A DNA stretch of 8,651 nucleotides, taken from assembly GCA_035637175.1 (NCBI GenBank), contig DASPXS010000173.1:1-8651 (forward strand). The letters run 5' to 3'. Under the pieces are notes generated by a model that saw only the letters and a list, made by a program, of their open reading frames with translations, had not been told where the DNA came from and ran no database searches. Position 1 is the first letter of the stretch, and each line of letters begins with the position of its first letter. This DNA comes from AV2 sp035637175 (GTDB taxonomy: Bacteria > Verrucomicrobiota > Verrucomicrobiia > Limisphaerales > AV2). The position numbers and the translations under genes are program-made. Below are positions 1 to 5,249 of the stretch, one piece after another.

Positions 1-127
1 CCTCGCGCCGGGGCACAAAGCCATTGGCGCAAGCTTCGACCGTTTCGGCATCTGCACTCCGTGGATCGATGGCAACAGTGTCACGGTCTATTTCGACGAC
101 CTGACCTATACGAATGCGGAGAACTGA
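1..127 (+). CDS. C-terminal end of a protein entering from the left (partial)
   Basis: Reading from base 2 gives an open frame of 41 residues ending in TGA at 125-127. It contains SFDRFGI, then DGNSVTVYFDDLTYT, then NAEN before the stop. Alternating hydrophobic/polar residues and the VYFDDLTYT strand look like the last strands of a beta-sandwich (LamG/jelly-roll-like) domain. Tails of this kind are, to my knowledge, common in large secreted or surface proteins of Verrucomicrobia and Planctomycetes. That link is family recall, not a search. The start and main domains lie outside the window, so no function is assigned. The gene converges on the minus-strand gene ending at 252, with a hairpin between them. 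Confidence 0.6.
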   Translation, partial: LAPGHKAIGASFDRFGICTPWIDGNSVTVYFDDLTYTNAEN

Positions 128-184
128 CTTTTCAGAATGCGAACCGCGGAAGGCGCCAAAGAGAGGAACAAAGCAGGGAGGTTG

Positions 185-213
185 ACACGAATTTCGCGAA
201 TTAACACGAATTT
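185..213. repeat. Short direct repeat around a near-palindrome
   Basis: The 10-mer acacgaattt occurs at 185-194 and again at 204-213, flanking the palindrome ttcgcgaa (193-200). It lies between the converging genes in an otherwise GC-rich window. It resembles the A/T-rich intergenic filler often seen in PVC-group genomes. No function is evident. Confidence 0.45.
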
Positions 214-216
214 GAG

Positions 217-244
217 CGCGGACGGCTTCGTCCGCGTTTCATTT
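217..244 (+). terminator. GC hairpin, probable Rho-independent terminator between converging genes
   Basis: A perfect 8-bp stem is formed by cgcggacg (217-224) and cgtccgcg (229-236) around a gctt loop. It is followed on the plus strand by tttcattt (237-244). It lies 90 bp after the plus-strand stop at 127 and 15 bp beyond the minus-strand stop at 252, so it could end transcription from both sides. The T-rich tail exists only on the plus side and is interrupted, so efficiency is uncertain. Confidence 0.5.
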
Positions 245-251
245 CGCAACG

Positions 252-695
252 CTACATGGGCCAACGAATCTCCACGTGCACGTTGTTGAAATCGGGATCG
301 TCGAGATTGCCGCCGTGGTCGAGGAAAAACATGATCAGTCCCACGGTATCGCGCAGGTAATTCAGGTCCTGCGGATCGGGAACGACTCCCTGGAGGATCG
401 TGCCTTCGGGCACCTCTTGAATGGCCGCAAACAAGGCGGGCTGCTCCGGTTCCAATAACTTGCCAATTGGTCCGCTATCGAACGGGAAATCGGGCGACTG
501 CGCCCGATCCAACTTCCGCACATCAACGCCTTCGGGAACACCGGCGGTGCGATACGTCGAGCCGGAAATCTGGAGGTCGGTCTGGAACTGCCCATAGACA
601 GCAAAGAACAGAAAGGCATCACCGCCACCGGGCTGGTAAAGGCTGCGTTCCCAATCGGGCAGATCTGGGGAAACATCAACTGAATTAGTTTCCAT
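252..695 (-). CDS. Unrecognised 147-aa protein coupled to the slipin gene
   Basis: I do not recognise this family. The protein is soluble-looking and acidic. It starts METNSVDV, has an aromatic, possibly beta-rich stretch (DAFLFFAVYGQFQTDLQ), a Pro-rich middle, and ends with a hydrophobic helix-like segment, then DHGGNLDDPDFNN and VHVEIRWPM. There is no signal peptide or membrane segment. The chosen start is ATG at 695-693. It overlaps the slipin stop in the string ATGGAAACTAA (11 bp), the usual sign of translational coupling, and GAAGG sits immediately upstream. The frame stays open back to 890, but that part lies inside the slipin gene and reads as shadow sequence. Close in-frame ATGs at 707 and 719 have no better ribosome site. 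A role beside the slipin is inferred only from position. Confidence 0.7.
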   Translation of the reverse strand: METNSVDVSPDLPDWERSLYQPGGGDAFLFFAVYGQFQTDLQISGSTYRTAGVPEGVDVRKLDRAQSPDFPFDSGPIGKLLEPEQPALFAAIQEVPEGTILQGVVPDPQDLNYLRDTVGLIMFFLDHGGNLDDPDFNNVHVEIRWPM

Positions 696-1545
696 CCTTC
701 GCAGCATCGGCAGGAGCATATTTATCGAACCCAATGTATATCCGGGCGTTCCCGTTTTTGCCGAGCTCACGGAGGGTTTCGAGTTCCAACATGCGCAGGA
801 GCGCAGGGTGTTTGGCATAGGCTTGCGCGGTGCGTTCGCGTTCCTGCAGCCGGCGGATTTCAGATTCGGTTTGCAGCCGCTGGGCTTCAACGTCGCCTTG
901 GGCGCTCAGGCGTTGCACGACGGCTTTGGCTTCGGCGTCGGAGCGCTGCGATTCCGCTTTGGCCTGTGACTCGATCTTTTGCACGTCCGCCTTGGTGCGG
1001 GCCTCGACGAGTTGCACCTGGCTCATGCGTTCGGCTGCCAGCACTTTGTTCATGATTTCTTGCAGGTTCCCGGGGAACACGAGGTCTTTCACGTCGGCAC
1101 GCTGGATGGTAACGCCGTAGGTGGCTGCCGTGCCCTTGACATCGCGCAGAATGTCTTCGCTAAGCCGATTGCGGTTGGTGAGAATCTCTTCGAGCGTCAT
1201 CGAGGCGAGTGAGCGGCGCGCGGCGAGTTGCACGTCGCTGTAGAGTCGTTCTTCGTATTTATCCACCGCGTGGAGCGCAAGCTTGGGATCCACGACACGG
1301 AACTGGACGATGATGCTCACGCGCAAAGCGACTTTGTCGGCGGTGAGGATTTCCTGGCCTTTGATGGTGAGGTCGCGCTCGCGCATATCCACGAGCACGA
1401 CTTCGACACGGGGCTTGGGTGGGAGGAAGCCGAAGCGTTTCAAGGGAATCTTGTAGCGGCCGGCTTCGACGATTTTGACGAGAACGCCGTCCTCGTACCA
1501 GAGGCCGCGGTGAGTGTCTTTGATGATGATTTCGTGTTTGGCCAT
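685..1545 (-). CDS. Slipin/stomatin-like SPFH (band 7) domain protein
   Basis: SPFH proteins form ring-like or cage-like oligomers that organise lipid domains and act with membrane proteases or other partners. This 286-residue protein opens with the slipin-type segment THRGLWYEDGVLVKIVEAGRY (about 11-31). The SPFH beta/alpha domain follows to about residue 165. It includes VDMRERDLTIKGQEILTAD and the 'A.RRSLASMTLEEILTNR' helix, and ends in 'YGVTIQRADVKDLVFP'. A long, highly charged Ala/Glu/Gln/Arg coiled coil spans about 165-245, and a conserved-looking tail follows (HPALLRMLELETLREL). The start is ATG at 1545 with GAGGAA 5 bp upstream. The N-terminal transmembrane or hairpin segment of classical slipins is absent, so this may be a peripheral or soluble member. 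It is the first gene of a two-gene unit. Confidence 0.94.
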   Translation of the reverse strand: MAKHEIIIKDTHRGLWYEDGVLVKIVEAGRYKIPLKRFGFLPPKPRVEVVLVDMRERDLTIKGQEILTADKVALRVSIIVQFRVVDPKLALHAVDKYEERLYSDVQLAARRSLASMTLEEILTNRNRLSEDILRDVKGTAATYGVTIQRADVKDLVFPGNLQEIMNKVLAAERMSQVQLVEARTKADVQKIESQAKAESQRSDAEAKAVVQRLSAQGDVEAQRLQTESEIRRLQERERTAQAYAKHPALLRMLELETLRELGKNGNARIYIGFDKYAPADAAKDGN

Positions 1546-1777
1546 ACCGTTCCTCGTTGTTGCAGAGCTGGCGCCCCGGGACGGGATTTGATGTGGAGAA
1601 CGACCGAGAACAGATCTGCATCTGCTGAGTCACATTCGCATTGAGTGACAACAGTGCTTGTTGGAGGTCGCTCCAAAACCCCGCCGGGGCTGATGGCAGT
1701 GAACACCCCGCGCCGCGAGAAGTCAACGATGCGGGTGATCTCTCGCAGTCGCGCGGCACTTCCACGAAATTGTGACG
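1546..1777. other. 232-bp gap between cardiolipin synthase stop and slipin start
   Basis: No coding sequence is convincing here. On the minus strand the gap must hold the end of the upstream phospholipase unit and, if slipin is separately transcribed, its promoter. I see several secondary-structure elements. One is an imperfect inverted repeat with arms ccgcgc/gcgaga (1708-1713, 1715-1720) and tctcgc/gcgcgg (1741-1746, 1751-1756). A second is a perfect 6-bp hairpin, ttggag/ctccaa with a gtcg loop (1661-1676). A third is gtcac (1630-1634) facing gtgac (1645-1649). I found no -35/-10 pair good enough to call. Confidence 0.5.
1675..1689 (-). terminator. Weak candidate terminator after the cardiolipin synthase gene
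   Basis: On the minus strand the sequence reads CCCC GGC GGGG followed at once by TTTT, about 90 bp after the phospholipase stop. The stem is only 4 bp, up to 6 with A-T and G-T extension, but it is all GC and has the right orientation and T-run. A second perfect hairpin (1661-1676) follows directly and overlaps the T-run. It is possible but not strong. Confidence 0.3.
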
Positions 1778-3226
1778 CTACAGATACGGCGTGAAGAGCC
1801 GGGCCACACCGTCGCGCAGGCGCACGGGCAGCGAACGGCCGTCCACTTCTTCGAGCGTCACCGGTTTCGCCCCGCGCAGTTTGTTTTGCACGATCGCCTC
1901 CATCTTGCCCGCGAAGTCGCGCCCGTAACATTCGACGTTCAACTCGAAATTGAGCCGGAGACTGCGCGGATCCCAATTGGCGGAGCCCAGGAACACCCAG
2001 TGATTATCCACGATCGTCAGTTTGGCGTGGTCGAACGGCGGCGGCGTCAGCCAGATGCCGCAGCCGCGTTCGAGCACCTGCCACCACATCGCGCGCGACG
2101 CCCAATGCACGCAGGGCAGGTTGTTCTTGCCAGGCAAAACGATATCGACCTGCACGCCGCGCAGGACGGCCAGGTTCAGCGACGTGATGAGCGACTGGTC
2201 GGGCAAAAAGTAGGGCGTGATAATCCGCACGGAGGTCTGCGCACAGGACAAGGCGCCGAGCAACGTCCAGCGCAGCTTATCGAGGTCCACCTCCGGCCCG
2301 TCGGTGACGACCCGGGCAATGACATTGCCGCACTCTTTCAACTCCGGGAACCAGGCATCCCCGGCGAGGACTTCTTTGGTGCAGAACCCCCAATCATCGG
2401 CGAAGGCTTCCTGCAACTGCGCCACCACCGGGCCTTCAACCTTGAAGTGCAGGTCTTGCACAGGGCGGCGCGGTTTGTTTGTCAGCACGTTGCCCTCGCG
2501 GATGTTGATGCCACCGGTGAACCCAATCCGGCCATCGGCCACCAGGATTTTCCGGTGGTTGTGGAGATTTATGGTCGTGAGCCGCCACGGGGCAAGCGTC
2601 GGGAGAAATCGCGCGACCGGCACGCCCATCCGCCTCAATTTGCCGACGATGGAGGGCCAGGAATAACGCGCGCCCGCATCGTCAATCAGCACGCGCACCT
2701 GGACGCCGCGCGCCACGGCCCGGCCCAACGCTCCGGCGAATTGATTGCCGCTCCGATCGTTGTCAAAGATGTAGGTCGCCAGCGAAACGGAGATAGTGGC
2801 TTCCTCGATGGCAGCGAGCATCGCGGGAAAGGCTTCGTCGCCGTTCACCAGGGCCTGCACGCGGTTGGCGGCGACCAACGGCCGCCTTGCGACGCGATCC
2901 ACCACGCGCGCCAGCGTCCGCAAGTGTTCCGCTTCGAGGCGGTGCGGTTCGCCCATGTCATCGGGAATTGGTCTCAAACTCGCATCGCCCTGCGCCCGGC
3001 CGATCCGCAATGAGAGCGCGTGGCGCCGGATGCGGTTCACGCCCAGCGCCAGGTAGAGCACCGGCCCCAGGAACGGCAGCAACCAGATGAATCCCAGCCA
3101 CAACGCGGCCGCGCGCGAATCGCGCTTGTTGAGCACGGCGTGAATCGAGGCGAGCAACGAGGCCAAAAAGCTGAAGCCGGCGGCAAGGTGAGGCCAATAC
3201 TTTGTGAGAGGATCCTGCCAATTCAT
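1778..3226 (-). CDS. cls: Cardiolipin synthase-type phospholipase D family protein
   Basis: Bacterial cardiolipin synthases condense two phosphatidylglycerols into cardiolipin at the inner membrane. The 482-aa length is close to that of E. coli ClsA. Two hydrophobic segments lie at about residues 12-31 and 40-61, the second containing WLLPFLGPVLYLALG. A linker and two PLD domains follow. Both HKD motifs are intact: HRKILVAD (H224, K226, D231), followed by GRIGFTGGINI, and HAKLTIVD (H400, K402, D407), followed by FLGSANWDPRSL. The chosen start is ATG at 3226 (MNWQDPLTKYW), which puts the first membrane helix near the N-terminus. An in-frame GTG at 3340 would add 38 residues translated from the inverted repeat and is rejected. 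The ribosome site is weak (AAAGAA, 9 bp upstream). Substrate specificity (PG versus PE, or another PLD transferase) cannot be read from sequence. Confidence 0.92.
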   Translation of the reverse strand: MNWQDPLTKYWPHLAAGFSFLASLLASIHAVLNKRDSRAAALWLGFIWLLPFLGPVLYLALGVNRIRRHALSLRIGRAQGDASLRPIPDDMGEPHRLEAEHLRTLARVVDRVARRPLVAANRVQALVNGDEAFPAMLAAIEEATISVSLATYIFDNDRSGNQFAGALGRAVARGVQVRVLIDDAGARYSWPSIVGKLRRMGVPVARFLPTLAPWRLTTINLHNHRKILVADGRIGFTGGINIREGNVLTNKPRRPVQDLHFKVEGPVVAQLQEAFADDWGFCTKEVLAGDAWFPELKECGNVIARVVTDGPEVDLDKLRWTLLGALSCAQTSVRIITPYFLPDQSLITSLNLAVLRGVQVDIVLPGKNNLPCVHWASRAMWWQVLERGCGIWLTPPPFDHAKLTIVDNHWVFLGSANWDPRSLRLNFELNVECYGRDFAGKMEAIVQNKLRGAKPVTLEEVDGRSLPVRLRDGVARLFTPYL

Positions 3227-3535
3227 CGTTGCACGTTCTTTATGCGGGATAAGCGACAAGACGCAAGTTTCAATGGCAGGAACACGCCGTCGCAGGGTGA
3301 GTTCAAGAATCGTCGCAAAAGCCGTAGCCGCCGAGGTCACGAGGCGGAAGTCTTTTTCGCGCCAAAATCCGCCTCCTTACCTCGGCGGCTGCCATTCTTG
3401 AACTCAGCCTCACGCTGTCGCCTGTCCTACAACTTATCGGTCAAGATCCGGTCCGTGAGGCTGTCTGAGGGCACCGGAGCGATCTACGGTATTCGCCCCA
3501 TTGCGGGAATTACCCGGCCGGGCTTGTATTGAGCC
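3227..3535. other. Divergent intergenic region with hairpin repeat
   Basis: These 309 bp separate the minus-strand phospholipase start from the plus-strand membrane-protein start. The main content is the inverted repeat at 3298-3406, described separately. A second small inverted pair, agcctcac (3406-3413) and gtgaggct (3455-3462), lies on the right side. Promoters for both flanking genes should lie here, but none is clear by eye. Frames open across the region read as shadows. Confidence 0.6.
3298..3406. repeat. Imperfect inverted repeat, MITE/REP-like hairpin element
   Basis: The outer arms are a perfect 13-bp inverted repeat: tgagttcaagaat at 3298-3310 and its complement at 3394-3406. The inner arms are 23 bp with two mismatches, at 3326-3348 and 3368-3390, with core gccgccgaggt. 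The central loop (3349-3367) is ctttttcgcgccaaaa-like, itself nearly palindromic. The left arm carries 15 unpaired bases between outer and inner arms and the right arm only 3. The single-stranded transcript would fold into a long hairpin on either strand. The shape fits a non-autonomous repeat (REP/MITE type) or a long bidirectional structural element. No target-site duplication is obvious. Confidence 0.8.
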
Positions 3536-4180
3536 ATGATCCTGGCTTTCACGGAAGCGGATCGCTGGCGACCGGGCATCGGGGACCCAACGTTTATGGG
3601 GTGGCTGACGGTCGTGGGGTATTTCACCGCTGCGCTCCTCTGCGGGATGGCCGGGCGGAGCGACCAGCGCGCGCACCCGCAGTCGGGTTACCCCCGTCAG
3701 CCGCGTCTTTGGTTTGGGCTGGCTTTGTTGTTGACGCTGCTCGGCGTCAACAAACAGCTCGACCTGCAAACCTGGTTCACTCTCGCGCTCAAATCCGCCG
3801 CGGAGGCGCAAGGCTGGTACGAACAACGCCGTGTTTTTCAAGCCGCGTTCATTGGCGCGCTGACGATGCTGGGCATCGTCGGGCTCGCAATCCTGCGCAT
3901 TCTGGTCCGCAAAAATCGTCGGCAGACTTCTCTGGCACGGATCGGCGCGGTTTTCCTGACGTGCTTCGTCCTGATTCGCGCCGCGTCGTTCCATCAGGTG
4001 GATCAAATGATCGGGCTGCGGATTGGAGGCTTCAAATTGAACTGGGCGCTCGAGTTGGGTGGAATCACCTGCATCGGTCTGGGCGCATGGAGAAACTGGA
4101 AAAACAAGCGTCCGGCTGCGCCGGAGTGCCGCGAATTCGTTTGGATCCGAAGGCCCGAGTCTGCCTGGCGGATGAAATGA
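3536..4180 (+). CDS. Conserved-looking multi-pass membrane protein, function unknown
   Basis: This 214-residue inner-membrane protein has likely helices at about 20-39, 58-72, 101-124, 133-150 and perhaps 169-184. Between helices it carries striking polar motifs: GVNKQLDLQTW (70-80), GWYEQRR (93-99) and RAASFHQVD (148-156). I recall similar motifs in hypothetical membrane proteins of other bacteria, but know no function. The N-terminus (MILAFTEADRWRPGIGDP) is not a signal peptide. The C-terminal tail after about residue 186 is basic and cytoplasm-like. The start is ATG at 3536, with no good ribosome site. An alternative is ATG at 3596 (residue 21, MGWLTVV), just before the first helix. The gene stands alone, divergent from the phospholipase and converging on the protease operon. 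Confidence 0.82.
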   Translation: MILAFTEADRWRPGIGDPTFMGWLTVVGYFTAALLCGMAGRSDQRAHPQSGYPRQPRLWFGLALLLTLLGVNKQLDLQTWFTLALKSAAEAQGWYEQRRVFQAAFIGALTMLGIVGLAILRILVRKNRRQTSLARIGAVFLTCFVLIRAASFHQVDQMIGLRIGGFKLNWALELGGITCIGLGAWRNWKNKRPAAPECREFVWIRRPESAWRMK

Positions 4181-4212
4181 GATGTTTGGTTGGCTTCGCG
4201 GACAGCAATAAT

Positions 4213-4240
4213 CGAACATCGAACTTTGAACTTTGAACGA
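4213..4240. repeat. Four tandem 7-bp units, (C/T)GAAC(A/T)T type
   Basis: The sequence reads cgaacat, cgaactt, tgaactt, tgaacga in register from 4213 to 4240. It lies in the 85-bp gap between two converging genes. It is A/T-rich compared with its surroundings. Heptameric GAAC(T/A)TT runs of this kind are, from memory, frequent in intergenic DNA of some Verrucomicrobia. No function is known to me. I see no terminator hairpin in this gap for either gene. Confidence 0.6.
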
Positions 4241-4265
4241 ACAGCGGTGGGCAGTTGGAAGAAGT

Positions 4266-5249
4266 TTACGCGGCGCTCAGGTCTTCTTCGTACTCGGGCA
4301 ATGGTGGCAGCGGGTCATCCGGTGCCGGCGCGAAGACCTGCCGGGCGCGCTCCAGCGAATCGGCGGCGCCGATCAAGGGCGCGAGTGGATCGCCGATCAA
4401 ACGGTAAATGGAGTCGGCCTGACGGTCGGTCAGGCCCGCGTGCAGCAGCAGATCGCCAATCGTGGCGGCCGGGCTGGAGGCCAGCGCGGAGCAGAGGTTG
4501 TTGGCCAGACAACCGTTATCGAGATGCCGGGTCCTGCCGGTGGCGCCGAGGGATGCGGCACACATCCCCATCAGCACCATTTCCTCCGCGAAGCTGAGCC
4601 CCACCTTGTGCCGATTGACGGTGTGGCAGGTGAGGGAGAGCACCGCTCCGAGGGGTTCCCCCAAGGCGTCTTCAAGATGCGGGGCGCGCACACCGTGATA
4701 GCCGGCCCATCCCCGCGCGCGTCCGTGACCGAAGTAGATCGCCAACCCGGGACCGCCGCGCAGAGCGTGCAACAAGTCCGTGCGGGCGATGCGCTCCGCC
4801 GTCCAGCGGAAAACCGGCAGGGGTTGCGTCTCCGAGCCGAAGCCAAGTTCCGTCGTGCTCGCCAGCCGGAGCGAGCGGTCCTCCCATTGTCCCAGGAGAA
4901 TCAACGGCCCGCGTGGCAAGCCGGCTCGAGCACGCGCCACCGTCCCGGCCGCCGCCACGGCAAATGTCGCCAGCCGTTTTTTAACGTTCGGCAGCCAGCC
5001 CGCCGGAACGCGCCGCCCGGAACGGTCCCGCAGGAAAAGGCCGGGCAAGGCGCGGCGCGGCGATCGCCGACGATCGCCGACGATCAATACCGCGGCCACA
5101 TCGTCGGCCGGTGTTTTCCAACCCTCGCCCGCGTTCAACTCGAGGGCGCGCACCGGGCGCAAGGACCGGTGGGCGGCCAGCAGCGGCTCGAGATATTGGA
5201 AGGCCGCCGCATCGGCGACGACCTGCCAGGTATCAGGCGTGGACGACAT
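4266..5249 (-). CDS. Clan CD cysteine peptidase-like protein, gingipain (C25)-like
   Basis: The 327-residue protein has the ordered landmarks of a C25/caspase-fold peptidase. An N-terminal part has a hydrophobic strand AAVLIVGD (52-59) and RSGRRVPAGWLP (76-87), comparable to the 'GR.P' segment of gingipains. A strand GPLILLGQ follows (114-121). Then come LAIYFGHGRARGW with the candidate catalytic His175, AVLSLTCHT with candidate Cys208, and near the end YRLIGDPLAPL (282-292), matching the 'GDP' element after the C25 core. Both dyad residues are present, so activity is plausible. CHAT domains share the same fold, but the HG..GW and GDP elements favour C25. There is no signal peptide or sorting domain, unlike secreted gingipains. 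The tail is acidic and Pro-rich. The start ATG at 5249 overlaps the upstream gene's stop by 17 bp and has no ribosome site, implying translational coupling. Confidence 0.8.
   Translation of the reverse strand: MSSTPDTWQVVADAAAFQYLEPLLAAHRSLRPVRALELNAGEGWKTPADDVAAVLIVGDRRRSPRRALPGLFLRDRSGRRVPAGWLPNVKKRLATFAVAAAGTVARARAGLPRGPLILLGQWEDRSLRLASTTELGFGSETQPLPVFRWTAERIARTDLLHALRGGPGLAIYFGHGRARGWAGYHGVRAPHLEDALGEPLGAVLSLTCHTVNRHKVGLSFAEEMVLMGMCAASLGATGRTRHLDNGCLANNLCSALASSPAATIGDLLLHAGLTDRQADSIYRLIGDPLAPLIGAADSLERARQVFAPAPDDPLPPLPEYEEDLSAA
5061..5085. repeat. 10-bp tandem repeat inside the cysteine peptidase gene
   Basis: cgatcgccga is repeated twice, with a half copy after it. The unit is not a multiple of three, so a copy-number change would shift the reading frame of the gene on the minus strand, where it encodes part of the Arg-rich stretch DRRRSPRR. 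Two and a half copies may be chance in GC-rich DNA. Confidence 0.4.

Noticed and set aside
696..890. N-terminal extension of the 147-aa protein back to ATG at 890
   Set aside because: It lies wholly inside the slipin coding region in another frame and is Cys/Arg/Lys/Pro-rich; the overlap start at 695 is more natural.
1772..3013. 413-residue plus-strand open frame opposite the phospholipase gene
   Set aside because: Shadow of a gene with both HKD motifs intact; composition is His/Arg/Gln-rich and no domain is visible.
3239..3266. Possible promoter for the phospholipase gene (TTGCGT, 16 bp, CATAAA on the minus strand)
   Set aside because: Only 3/6 and 4/6 matches to the sigma-70 consensus, and transcription would start only a few bases from the ATG.
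3227..3340. N-terminal extension of the phospholipase from GTG at 3340
   Set aside because: The extra 38 residues come partly from the inverted repeat and have no family match. ATG at 3226 gives the expected length and membrane-helix position.
3434..4219. 261-residue minus-strand open frame opposite the membrane protein
   Set aside because: Arg/Pro/Gln-rich composition with no recognisable motif, while the plus strand encodes clear transmembrane helices over the same bases.
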